Below are positions 22,288 through 31,878 of a stretch of DNA of 64,000 nucleotides, piece after piece (positions within the stretch are counted from its first letter, which is position 1; every line of letters starts with the position of its first letter). A program made the position numbers and the translations under genes. The DNA is from Volutella citrinella (Eukaryota > Ascomycota > Sordariomycetes > Hypocreales > Nectriaceae). Location: contig JAWZSP010000008.1 of assembly GCA_034401135.1 (NCBI GenBank), positions 2,976,001 to 3,040,000 on the forward strand, in the 5' to 3' direction. The notes beneath the pieces were generated by a model. That model did no database searches. It saw only the letters and a list, made by a program, of their open reading frames with translations, and was not told the origin of the DNA.

Positions 22288-22467
22288 CACACCATCTCCG
22301 AGCTAAGACTGCGGGGCAGGCCGGAGACGCTGCAAGGCCCCGAACCGAGCCGCCCGGGTGGTTTGGTGGGCGATTTAGATGGCCTCTGGTATCGAGACGA
22401 GTTCTCATTTGCTTCCTATTGCTTACTTTGATGCCATTCAACATTCAACTCTTGTCCTTGTAGCACC

Positions 22468-22899
22468 ATGTCAACGCGAACTGCCACTACCACTGCCCGC
22501 GAGACGGCGTCGAGGGAGCGCCTCATCCTCGCCGATTACGAGCTGCGCCATTCTGGAAGCACGAGGACATCGGCCAATACTGCCCCCGGGGAACCAGAGC
22601 GGCTCGACTTCAGCAACATCCCGCCCTGGGACACAACCCACCGCCGAGTGCCAAACTACCGCCCAACCAACCGCACCCGCGACCAGGACGAGTGTCGAGT
22701 ATACACGAGCCCGGTCGAGCGGGTTTTTATTGGCGTCATGTTCACTGGTGTATGCGTCAATGCTGTAAGTGGCGGTGCACGAAATATGGGCGCAGAGCTA
22801 ATCGTATTCCCTTGCTAGACGGCTGCCAAGGCATGGGGCGGATCATTTGGTCGTTTGAACACAGGCCTCTTTCGGTATCGCGTCGGAGGTGAGATTTAG
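22468..22899 (+). CDS. Small protein of unknown function
   Basis: Two exons (22468-22764 and 22819-22899, phase 0 intron with GTAAGT and TTGCTAG ends) encode 125 residues. The first half is polar and Thr/Arg-rich, probably disordered. The second half has a short hydrophobic segment (VERVFIGVMFTGVCVNA) and ends GGSFGRLNTGLFRYRVGGEI. I do not recognise it. Support comes from good splice signals that extend the frame, a start codon in ACCATG context, and a promoter shared with the ALDH-like gene that carries two copies of the cluster motif. It may be a small membrane-associated accessory protein, but nothing fixes its role. Confidence 0.6.
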
Positions 22900-22998
22900 A
22901 CAGTAGGACAGGCATTGATTGTAATTTATCCGTAAATTTATTTGAATTGAGCATCGATTTGCCCACTTGAAGTTGTATTTGTCTCTGCTGCTCCATCT

Positions 22999-23550
22999 CT
23001 ACTTTGAGCTGTCGACTCCTTGCATGCCCCCAAGATCCTCCTTCAACTCCCTGCCTCCCACCTTCAACGGCTCAGTCGGCTGCAGGATATACAGCATTCG
23101 CGCCCACTCCTTGTCGCTCACGTTCCGCCAGGCGTGCATTGTCGCGCGCTGCACGCAGATATCTCCGCGGGACATGAGCCGCGTCTCTCCAGAGTCGAGG
23201 ACGAGTTCAACCTGGCCCTCCAGCACAACACCATAGTCCAGGCTCTGGGTGCAGTGCATCGGCGATACCACGCCAGGCGGCATGTCGACGTATCGGAGGA
23301 CTGTGCCAGTGCTCACACTCAGACCCGGCGGGTTCTGTAGAAAATCCCCATACGCCTTGACGTCTTCCCCGTCGTTGAGCTGAACTGGGAACTCCTTGGT
23401 GACGTAGCATTGGGAAAAGGCTGCTATTCCATCGGGAAGCTCGTAGAATGGAGCATCGACCGGGAACGAATCTTCAATTATGGCTTTTCCGTCGTCGTTG
23501 TGCGTAGTGATGTAACGCTTGGGGTGGGGGAGTTTGCCTTGCAGAGCCAT
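22999..23550 (-). CDS. Cupin-domain protein
   Basis: A single exon of 183 residues. Residues about 90-160 form a cupin_2 barrel: VLRYVDMPPGVVSPMHCTQSLDYGVVLEG (motif 1) and GDICVQRATMHAWRN (motif 2). Against the classical motif G-x5-H-x-H-x3,4-E-x6-G, the first His is kept, but the second His and the Glu are replaced (H-C-T...D-Y), as in a widespread fungal/bacterial 'H-x-T-x-S-x-D-Y' cupin family. The His of motif 2 is present. Such small cupins occur in aromatic catabolic and biosynthetic clusters; exact reactions are rarely known. It is divergently paired with the FAH-type gene. A ring-cleavage, isomerase or lyase step is possible. No signal peptide; probably cytosolic. Confidence 0.85.
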   Translation of the reverse strand: MALQGKLPHPKRYITTHNDDGKAIIEDSFPVDAPFYELPDGIAAFSQCYVTKEFPVQLNDGEDVKAYGDFLQNPPGLSVSTGTVLRYVDMPPGVVSPMHCTQSLDYGVVLEGQVELVLDSGETRLMSRGDICVQRATMHAWRNVSDKEWARMLYILQPTEPLKVGGRELKEDLGGMQGVDSSK

Positions 23551-23918
23551 GACGATGATGATTCAAATGGGATGAAATGAATTGGTGATGTTTGCTATGG
23601 TGTTTATTCACTAGTAGATCGCCCAAGCGTATTTATGGCAATGAGGTCATGGCTTAACACTGGTCACTCTGCGACGAGAGATGCGCCATCGGTCCCGGTG
23701 CTCCATATCGGGATGTGGCCAGTTGCGTCCTCGGCCCCGGCTCGGCTCAGGACTCCCCGCATCCCCATCCCAGACGCTGGCAGTTTCCGAGCTCCAACTG
23801 CAAGCTAGTGGCGGGGCCTGTAAGCCTGGTGGTGCCTCTCAATTGTCATATGAACTCACATTTCGAATGCTCTTAGTGGCCCATTGCATCATTCACATCG
23901 CTCCTCATTGTCGGCAAG
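23551..23918. promoter_or_regulatory. Bidirectional promoter, cupin / FAH
   Basis: 368 bases between the divergent cupin and FAH start codons, with one cluster motif copy (23708-23718) near the middle and a GATGCGGGG element in reverse at 23757-23765 that recurs in two other cluster promoters. Confidence 0.6.
23708..23718 (+). promoter_or_regulatory. Cluster motif (TCGGGATGTGG)
   Basis: Eleven bases identical to the core of the sites at 22244 and 32069; the final GAGG is not conserved. 158 bases from the cupin start and about 200 from the FAH start. Confidence 0.5.
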
Positions 23919-25275
23919 ATGGCTTCTTTCAATGTGTCCCATCATTTCAGTGCGCGTAACATTCCCTTTGGCATCGCCTCATCGCCAAACCACGCATCGC
24001 CACAGCCAGTGACGAGGATTGAGAATACCGTCATCTTCCTGCGAGATCTCACCAATGCCACTGTTTTCGGCGAAACTGCCAAACTGGCTGACACCGCTTT
24101 GGCTCAGCCAACCCTCAATCTGTTTGCGGCCCTCCCCAAGACGACTCAGTCGGCTGTGCGCAAGGAGATCCAAGATGAATTCCAACAATCCGGGCTTGGG
24201 GCGTTCCCAGAGAAGAGCAAAGAAAGTGTAGATGGGGTCACAATGCATCTGCCTGTAGAGATTGGCGATTTTTCCGGTGCGAAAAGGCATCAAGCAGTAC
24301 TGTTACGGGATGATAGCTAACCTGAGTCCAGACTTTTCATGCTCACTCGACCATGTCTCAAATGCCGGGCGTATCATCATCGGAGACGAAAAGCCGCCCC
24401 CTTCATTCTATCATTTCCCAATCGGCTACCAGGGTCGGTCGAGTTCCATCGTCGTGTCCGGAACACCCATCGAGAGACCCTGCGGCCACTTCTGGGAGGT
24501 TTCACAAAAAGGGTCTGAAAAGACTAGGTCCGTCGTCTTTGGACCTTCAAGAAAGCTCGACTATGAGGTTGAGCTCGGGGCGATTATTGGCAAGCCATTG
24601 CCCATGGGGCAGAAGCTCAAGGCCGTGGACGTGGACAGCCACATCTTTGGCTACGTGATACTCAATGACTGGAGCGGTAAGAAAGCCAGTGCCTCCAAGA
24701 GGTCTCCAGATTGACTAAACACATGGGCAGCACGCGACATCCAAGGGTTCGAGATGATGCCATTGGGTCCCTTCAACGGCAAGAGTCTAGGAACCTCCAT
24801 TTCGCCATGGGTCATCACGCTGGACGCTTTGGAGCCATTCAAGACAAAGGGGCCCTCCAAGGAAACACCAGTCACGGTTTACCTCCACGATCCAGACCAG
24901 GCCACGCACTCCATTACCATGAAGGTCGACATTCTTGCCAACGGAACATCGACCACCGCAGGCACATGCCAAGTCGAGTCCCTCTTCTGGACCCCAAGGC
25001 AAATGATTGCGCATGCCGTGAGTACGGGAAGTGCCCTGCGAACCGGGGATATCCTAGCCACAGGCACAGTTAGTACGCCGGGTAGAGAGAGCAAAGGCTG
25101 CTTGTTGGAGACAACGGAGGGTGGGAGCATTCAGCTTGAGATGGCAGATGGAAGCAAGCGGTCCTTCATTGAGGACGACGATGTTGTGCGAATCAGTGCC
25201 GTGGCTGGGGATGGGTCTGCTGGAGTGGGATTCGGAGAGTGCATTGGGCAGCTCAAGGCTAGTCGCGAGCAATAG
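23919..25275 (+). CDS. Fumarylacetoacetase-family C-C hydrolase
   Basis: Three exons (23919-24276, 24332-24676, 24731-25275) give 415 residues, the length of full fumarylacetoacetases (EC 3.7.1.2 family). An FAH_N-like domain is followed by the catalytic domain. Expected metal and catalytic residues are present: DFSCSLDH (Asp plus catalytic-His position), YHFPIGYQGRSSSIVVSGTPI, LDYEVELGAIIG (Glu-x-Glu), ILNDWSARDIQ (Asp), and PLGPFNGKSLGTSISPWVITLDAL. It should hydrolyse a beta-diketone such as fumarylacetoacetate or a fumarylpyruvate-like compound. No homogentisate dioxygenase is nearby, so this looks like a paralogue recruited to another ring-cleavage route, whose ring-opening enzyme is the extradiol dioxygenase at 30901. 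Cytosolic. Divergent from the cupin gene. Confidence 0.9.
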
Positions 25276-25598
25276 GATGTCAGGATCGAATACAGCATAA
25301 GCCAAGGTTCCAAATAAAGGCGTTGATCGAACTCTCCCATCAAATGATCTGACCAGATATTTGTTTATGCTCAGCACATATATAGCAATAGAATTGTGGT
25401 ATAAACTTTTGTTCTGTGAAGAATTCAATATATTGGAGCGGCATGGCTTATGCAACCTCCGATGCGTACATGGTAAGATCGAGCTGTGAACAGTTGAAGT
25501 CATAGTATTTGCGTCGATAACCAATGGTCAAATCCATATCCATACGTAACAACCAGCGTACAGTAACGAGACTCGATTCTTTATGCTACAAAGAATCT
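25276..25598. other. Intergenic between convergent genes
   Basis: 323 A+T-rich bases between the 3' ends of the FAH and monooxygenase genes; no exon. Confidence 0.5.
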
Positions 25599-28158
25599 CT
25601 ACTCAATACGCTTCGCGTTTGACAGACTATTCACGCCAGTTGCTTCCTCCGTCTTGCTCTCAACTAGGCTGTAGACCGGAATGTCCGCAAATCCCTCTGC
25701 AACATGATGCAGTGTTGGCAGGGTTTTCCAGTCGCCCTTTGAAAAGCTCATCTGAGAGTTGGAAAAGCGAGTGACCTTTTCCGCTGCGGGCTTGGCATCG
25801 GAAGAGCCTGGCACCATGACGGCGTAGGCTGCATCTGCAACTCCTGGCTGGCCAACTGCCGGGACATAGCGATAGAAGAAAAGTGCCCCATCATCGGCAG
25901 GGGAGGCAGCAGGGGCCGCATCGCCGTTGACGCCGTTGGTTCCATTGACTGCCGGCTCGATGCTAGAGCCCATGTCGATACTTGCAAAGGTTGTTCCTCT
26001 CCAGCTGCACTGAACTGTGCTGGACGACCCTTCAGTCGTGACGTCAATGTCACAATACAGCTTCGGCATACCGAGCTCCTCACGACCGGTCATGATAGGA
26101 TCGGCTTGGTTCTCCAGCAGAACAACCAGGTACGACCCCATGATCTTCTCGCCATCCTTCTTCTCATACTGGACCCCATGGATGGAGAGCCCGAAGTAGC
26201 TGTAACTACCTCCGCCCAGCCATCGCAACCCGCGAAGCGTCGTACACGTGAAGCTGGCCTCCGCCACGGTCCCAGGCGCAGCGAAGGTAAAGGCAGACGT
26301 GGGGAACAGAGTCTTGAGATAGGTGGCAGAAGTCTTGAAGCGAATCGAGTGTGTGACAAACTTGGAGTCGTCCGCAGGAATGACTCGGCCATAATGGTCT
26401 TGCCTGGGGCTGGGCGTAGGGCCAAACGACGTGGGCGACCGCCAATGGCAGGGCCCGTTCCGAGACCACAGGTACTCCTTTAGAGCGCGAGACGAGTTGT
26501 CCCACTCGTCGTGCTGGAAGTTGTAGTTGAGAAACTCGAGGACTGTTGGCGACATGGTCAGTCTCTGTTGGGCTTCCGACTTGGACGTAGGACTCACTGT
26601 TGAACTTTTTACGGTTTGTTTCGTTCAGGTCGATTCCAGCTTGCCTTGTCAGCTCTTGGACCTTGTGGGCTCTCTCATCCCGGAGCTTCTGGTACAGATT
26701 CAAGAGCTCGGGGAGATCCTCCTTGGTGGTCTCCTTGCTGAGTAGTGCACACAGAGAGCCGGCGTCTTCGATGGCTATTCCACCTATTCGGCCGAGTTAG
26801 CAAGTCTCATTGCCAGAATAATGGTTTACTAGTACCTCCTTGTCCCTGATCTGTTGGGCTTCGAGTCAGTAAAGTCGTCATCAGAGCATTTGGTTCGTTG
26901 CAGCTGCTTACGAGGCATGAATGGGTGCGCAGCGTCTCCCAGAAGAGCCGTGCTCCCCTTGATCCAGCGAGGAATTCGATCCATGTCGAGAAGAGTCCAG
27001 ACTTTGAGACTCGTCTCGTCCACCATCTCTAGAAGAGACTTGACCGTTGGGCCGAAGCCTTTATAAATATCGAGTAGCTCGTCCTTGCTACCGTCCTTGC
27101 TCCAACCTAGGGGATCATGTTAAGCCTGATTTGTAAATGGAGAACAAAACGCCAGCTTACCAGCGTCTTTGACATTTGAGAGGTTGCTCGGGTGGATTGC
27201 GACAAAATTCATCATCGTGTTGTTGTTACACGGGTACATGACTAGTCTTCGGTCGTCTCCAAACCATAGTGTCATGCGGCCATCCTTCTCAATGAGCTTG
27301 GCGACTTCTGGGTCTTCGCGAATCGTGGAACACGGGATGAGGAATCTGAATGCGCTCTTGCCAGAACCGAAGGGCTTCATCTCATATCCCAACACGGCTG
27401 CGCGCGTCACCGACTGAGGAAATTAGTTTCATGTTCGGGCATCTGAAGAATTCATGTAGTAGGATGAGTGACTTACGCCAACTCCATCAGCGCCAAGCAC
27501 CAAGTCACCAGTGATGACGCTGCCGTCTTCCAGCTCGACAGATGGTGCAAGAGGATCAACAGACACGACCTTTTGGGCCGTTTTCAGCACAGCTGCTGGG
27601 CCCTCGCCAGATTCTAGCAAAGCCAGCCTCTTAAGCTCGTCGTGTAGCCTGACACGATGAGTGAGATACCACGGCTGGACTTGTCAGCGACTCCCTTGGT
27701 AAAGGGAGCTCCCATACATACATGCTGCCAGATTGACAATGGTTTTGCCAGGTCAACATCAAGCTTCTTCTCTCCGTTGGCTGTATACTCGATAATCTAG
27801 GCCAGGTTAGCCACTTCACGCGTATGCAGCCGGCCTGTCATCTTACCCCCTTGACCGGGTTTGCGCCTAGGTTCTCCGGGAATACCCCCAGCCTCTTGAG
27901 GATTCCATTGCAGTTGGGTGCCAAGTGAAGAGCAGCTCCGACTTCCTTGGCAAGGCTGGACCTTTCGAAGAGCTATTGTTGATTAGCTTCGTAATCCCAC
28001 AGTTGTGGCTTTGATCACATACAATGACCTCATGTCCCTGCTTTCGGAGCCCTAGGGCGGCGGTAAGGCCTCCAATGCCTGACCGAATTAGCCCACTGAA
28101 AGCATGGAGTACTGCTGAATTAGTGTAAAGTACCTGCACCGACAATGAGAACCTTCAT
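25599..28158 (-). CDS. FAD monooxygenase fused to an acetoacetate-decarboxylase-like domain
   Basis: Ten exons: 28158-28134, 28078-28023, 27972-27847, 27796-27722, 27674-27477, 27413-27161, 27106-26912, 26850-26836, 26783-26598, 26542-25599. All join in phase to give 690 residues. Residues 1-376 are a class A flavin hydroxylase of the salicylate-hydroxylase type: VLIVGAGIGGLTAALGLRKQG (GxGxxG), GDLVLGADGVGSVTR (DG motif) and LLGDAAHPFMPHQGQGGGIA (GD motif). From about residue 410 a second domain follows with LRGLRWLGGGSYSYFGLSIHGV and TGREELGMPKLYCDIDV; the Lys after Pro matches the catalytic-Lys region of the acetoacetate decarboxylase superfamily. Predicted role: ring hydroxylation coupled to a decarboxylation or related Schiff-base step. 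Divergent from the CocE-like gene, with motif sites between. Confidence 0.88.
26836..26850 (-). other. 15-base microexon in the monooxygenase gene
   Basis: Exon 8 is only 15 bases. It is flanked by introns of 61 and 52 bases, both with good branch sites (ACTGAC, GCTAAC). Including it restores the conserved FAD motif PHQGQGGG; skipping it would keep frame but delete five residues of that motif. Confidence 0.8.
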
Positions 28159-28340
28159 CGCGTTGCTGGTGATTTTTGGGTCCGTTGCCGTGTTGCCTCT
28201 GGGTCAGTCACCGAGAAACGTGGATGGTGATGTGATGGTACGGCGATCTTGTCCAGACTTTACATTCGTTTGCCAAATTATGCACACTAACAAAAGATGC
28301 CTCCTCATTTAGCTCCGACATGTTCATCATTCGATTTCCC

Positions 28341-28352
28341 CGGACCGTGGGG
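28341..28352 (+). promoter_or_regulatory. Degenerate cluster motif (CGGACCGTGGGG)
   Basis: CGG, three bases, GTGGGG: the same architecture with G for A in the second half; GTGGGG still fits the SYGGRG consensus of CreA-type fingers. Confidence 0.35.
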
Positions 28353-28440
28353 ACCTGGAGGCTAAGCGTGGGGCATGCCATCGTTCGGGCTTCGGCTCCA
28401 CATGGGCCATGAGGTCATGAGGCCATGATGACGCCCCGCA

Positions 28441-28456
28441 TCGGACCAGGTGGAGG
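28441..28456 (+). promoter_or_regulatory. Cluster motif (TCGGACCAGGTGGAGG)
   Basis: One mismatch over 16 bases to the reversed site at 22272-22287. About 166 bases before the CocE-like start and 283 from the monooxygenase start. Confidence 0.55.
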
Positions 28457-28621
28457 GTACTATGCCGAGTCTTCAAGATGCCGACACGACGCGAGCCGAG
28501 AGCCAGTAGCGCGTCCAGCCCTGGGCTTCAAAGACAGGGCCAATTGCTTGCTTGCTTGCTTGTGATTTCGAGGCCAGTATCAGACCATTCGATTTGGCAA
28601 TCTTGCAATTGAGCCTGCACA

Positions 28622-30514
28622 ATGCCCAACACAACCCAAGACCTGCACAAGGTCGATAGCGAATCCTTCCCCTACATTTTTGAGCAGAATGCGACAATCA
28701 AACTGAGCGCCGGAGACGGCCTTATTCGGTGTAATGTGTACCGTCCCAAATCTGGCCCGGGCCCGTTCCCCGTTCTCGTAACGTACGGACCGTACGGAAA
28801 GGACATTCACTATGAAGAGTGAGATCAAGACGCCGCATACCGCCAGAAAAAGACTACTGACTCCGCTTACAGCTTCCACCCCAAGTCATTTTCCGAAGTC
28901 AATCCCCAGCACAAGTCTGCGCACGCCGCCTGGGAAACGCCCGACCCTGGCTTCTGGACCAGCCATGGCTACGTCATTGTTCGCGCCGACGAGAGAGGTC
29001 TGGGACAATCACCTGGAGTCCTGGATACCATGTCGAGAGGAACAAGCGAGGCCTTTTGCGATGTTGTAGAATGGGCTTCGGAGCAAGAATGGTCCTCTGG
29101 CAAGGTCGGATTACTCGGCATCAGCTACTACGCCGGAAGCCAGTGGCGCGTTGCTGCTCGTAAACCCAAGGGCCTGTCAGCCATTGTCCCATGGGAGGGC
29201 ATGTCTGACTACTACCGGGACAGGTGCCGACACGGAGGCATCCTGTCCAACGCCTTTATTCGATTTTGGTGGAACAGACAAGTCATCACCAACCAGTATG
29301 GACGTCCAGGACGACAGGCTCGTAACTGGGGCCCTGACACGATTGAGGGCGATCTGCCCGAGGAAGAACTGGAGGCGAACCGAAATGACCAGACGTTGGA
29401 TAACCAGGCGAACCACTTTCGCGATGACGATTACTACGCCTCGAAGGAGTATGACATGGGAGACATCGAAGTGCCCCTGCTGTCCGTTGCCAATTGGGGA
29501 GGCATTCTTCTCCATCTTCGCGGAAACATCGAGGGCTATCTCCACGCCGGCTCCAAGCATAAATATCTTCGCTTCATCACTGGCCGCCACGACCTTCCGT
29601 TCTACTACGAACAAGAGGTCGAGATCCAACGCAGCTTCCTCGATGCATTCCTCAAAGGCGAGGATCGCGTTGGCTGGTCTCAAGAGGGCAAGGTTCCCCC
29701 CGTCAGCATTGTTTCCCGCAAGGGCAATGTTGGCTTCAACAACGCGGAGAAGGAGAAGGCGTATCCGCGACGAGAGGAGATGGAGTGGCCCATTGCCCGG
29801 ACGCAGTACACAAAGCTCTATCTCACTCCCTCTCAGGAGCTGGTGTGGGATGAGCCAGTCGATGCGGCGAGCCAAAAGCTTTCATACCGGGCTCTCGGCA
29901 AGCTAGATGATCCTCAGTTGCTCCAGTTCTCGACGGCTGCGTTTGACCAAGAGACCGAGATCACCGGCCACGTCACTGCGACTCTCAACGTATCCGTATC
30001 GCCCGACCCGTCCGGCCCGACACCAAAGGACATTGACCTGTTCGTCACAATCCGCCACATCGACCCGACCGGCCAAGAGGTCTTTTACACGGGAACAGCA
30101 GGAGACCCCGTCCCCGTGACCAAGGGCTGGCTCAGGGTGTCTCTCCGCAAGACCAACGCAGAGCATCCCAAGCACCGCGCCTGGATGCCACACAGGGACT
30201 ACACCAGCAAGGACGTACTGCCCGTGATCCAGGGCGAGATCTACAAGGCCGAGATTGAGATTTGGCCTACCAATGTCGTGGTTGAGAAGGGCGGCCGGTT
30301 GGTGTTTGAGGTATCGTCTGGAGACACCCAGGGCTCTGGAATTTTTGCCCACGACGATCCTGTTGACAGGTGAGCACCTTTTCTTTTCTTCTTTTTACTG
30401 ATATGGTTACTGACATGGGTTGATAGGTCGCCGGAGAAGCTCCAAGGCACGAACCACATCCACTTTGGTCCTCAGACGGTGAACTATGTTGTTCTGCCCA
30501 TCATCCCGAAATAA
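28622..30514 (+). CDS. CocE/NonD-type hydrolase (peptidase S15 family)
   Basis: Three exons (28622-28818, 28873-30369, 30427-30514) give 593 residues. The N-terminal alpha/beta-hydrolase half has YVIVRADERGLGQSPG and the nucleophile elbow VGLLGISYYAGSQW (G-x-S-Y). RFITGRHDLPFYYE probably carries the catalytic His. The stretch where S15 enzymes usually have G-W-x-D reads SVANWGGILLHLRGN, so the acid residue is not where expected; I recall many fungal homologues sharing this. The C-terminal half is a PepX_C-like beta-sandwich (ITGHVTATLNVSVSPDPSGPTPKDIDLFVTI). The family includes cocaine esterase, amino-acid ester hydrolases and X-Pro dipeptidyl peptidases. In this cluster it may release an aromatic acid or phenol from an ester or amide. 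Cytosolic: no signal peptide. Confidence 0.87.
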
Positions 30515-30900
30515 ATAGATTGAAGTCAGCTTTCAGATATAGAGTCTCAAAATGGAATCATTTATGGAACGAAAACCATCTTAAACGTGAAGTCAATGCC
30601 AAGTATTAATGCACTCCCTACAACCTTCGTGCTTGTCAGGCTGAGGGCTCTCTCCCTGCCACGAGACCGTTCCAAGATCAACATGAGTGATTGCTATGAA
30701 GAATGCCATTTTATTCCCAATTATCTCGATAATAGTTAAATTAATGGCCAGGTAGTTTTAAAAGCCCCAATCCCCATCCTTACGCACAGAATCGGAGTAA
30801 CTGCTGTCGCTCAAACTATCGAATATCATCTCCCGACCAGCATTGTGAACTAGACAAAATCCCATCCACCTCCACTGGAAAGTTTCACCGCTTCTCTAAC
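30515..30900. other. Intergenic between convergent genes
   Basis: 386 bases separating the 3' ends of the hydrolase and dioxygenase genes; no exon or clear structure. Confidence 0.5.
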
Positions 30901-31878
30901 TCAGGCCTTTATCGCCTTGCCCCACGAGCCAAATGTGTACTGGCTATTGCACATGTGCGTCAACTCCCACGTCTCGGCATTCAGCTCGCCATACACCCCC
31001 TCATCATCCTCATCACCCATCAGGCCCGCTACAAACATGGCCGCCATGAAATGATCATCAGTGGCATGCGCATCCCGGTACAGGGGATGCTTCATCAGGC
31101 GCGTCATGGCCCTCCGCAGCCGCGGCCCGCTGTTATTCTTGATGACGTCCTCAACGGCCTGCCGGAACTCGAGGGCCCACGGCGCCGGGGGGATCTCCTG
31201 GGCAAAGTTGTCCGAGTACATGATCATGGGCGCCCACAGGTTGCGGTAAAGGTTGTGGACGGCGCCGCCGGACCCGATGATGAGGTAGCCCTCGTTGCGG
31301 AGGCAGCGGAGCGCAGAGCCGACCTTCATGTGGAGATGGGGATCGAAGCGCGCGCTCATGGAGATTAGTGTCGTGGGGGGGCAGCCGTCGGGGAACATGC
31401 GGATGAGAACGAGATAGGTGTCGTGGATCCAGTCAAACTCGGTGTTGCCTTCTGCCTCGAAGCCGGCATCCCTCAGTAAGGAGATGCATCGCTGTGAAGT
31501 CTCCAGGTCGGGGTTCAGCTTGTAGTCGACATACTTGGAGGGGTGGACGTAGGCAACTGGCGACTTTCCGGGGTTGGGGTTGGTTGCAACTTGGATGGAA
31601 TCGCCTTCCGCAGCCCAGTGAGCGCCCTGGGTTGTCTGGTTAGTGATGCCATCCAATGAGTACAGGGTAGTGGAGGGGATGCGAACCATCATGATGACTC
31701 CTTTGATGTTTTGTGCCAGCGCCTTGTCGCCAGCCTCCTTCCAGTACGTGGCCGATTCCGACTCTTCGCCTAGCATCATGGTGGATCCATGGGAAAATAG
31801 GTGAACTGGTGTGAGGCTTGCTATCGAGTTGTCAACACTCGCCCGACGTACTCTGTCGGATGGACTGTAGTCGCCCAT
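30901..31878 (-). CDS. Extradiol ring-cleavage dioxygenase, DODA/LigB type
   Basis: Two exons (31878-31687 and 31626-30901) give 305 residues. A 60-base stop-free intron in frame (GTTCGC start, CACTAAC branch, CCCAG end) must be removed to restore KGVIMMGAHWAAEG. Motifs of the class III extradiol family are present: HLFSHGSTMMLG, GAHW, FDWIHDTY, SMSARFDPHLHMKVGSALRCLRNEGYLIIGSGGAVHNLY and TDDHFMAAMFVAGL. The His residues in SHGS, GAHW and DDHF plus one of the central His match the metal-ligand pattern of the DODA/YgiD group. The enzyme should open a catechol-type ring next to the hydroxyls with O2 and Fe(II). It is the ring-opening step implied by the FAH hydrolase and the flavin hydroxylase. 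It shares a promoter with the cluster regulator. Confidence 0.9.
   Translation of the reverse strand: MGDYSPSDRVRRASVDNSIASLTPVHLFSHGSTMMLGEESESATYWKEAGDKALAQNIKGVIMMVRIPSTTLYSLDGITNQTTQGAHWAAEGDSIQVATNPNPGKSPVAYVHPSKYVDYKLNPDLETSQRCISLLRDAGFEAEGNTEFDWIHDTYLVLIRMFPDGCPPTTLISMSARFDPHLHMKVGSALRCLRNEGYLIIGSGGAVHNLYRNLWAPMIMYSDNFAQEIPPAPWALEFRQAVEDVIKNNSGPRLRRAMTRLMKHPLYRDAHATDDHFMAAMFVAGLMGDEDDEGVYGELNAETWELTHMCNSQYTFGSWGKAIKA

Larger units (their letters stand above)
22063..22467. promoter_or_regulatory. Bidirectional promoter, ALDH-like / small protein
   Basis: 405 bases between two divergent start codons. It holds two inverted copies of the cluster motif at 22244-22260 and 22272-22287, roughly midway. 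Confidence 0.6.
28159..28621. promoter_or_regulatory. Bidirectional promoter, monooxygenase / CocE-like hydrolase
   Basis: 463 bases between divergent starts. It contains one strong cluster motif (28441-28456), one degenerate version (28341-28352), a reversed ATGTGGAG at 28396-28403 and a reversed GATGCGGGG at 28434-28442. Confidence 0.6.

Noticed and set aside
29177..29875. Long minus-strand frame of 232 codons
   Set aside because: Antisense to the CocE-like hydrolase; no family features.
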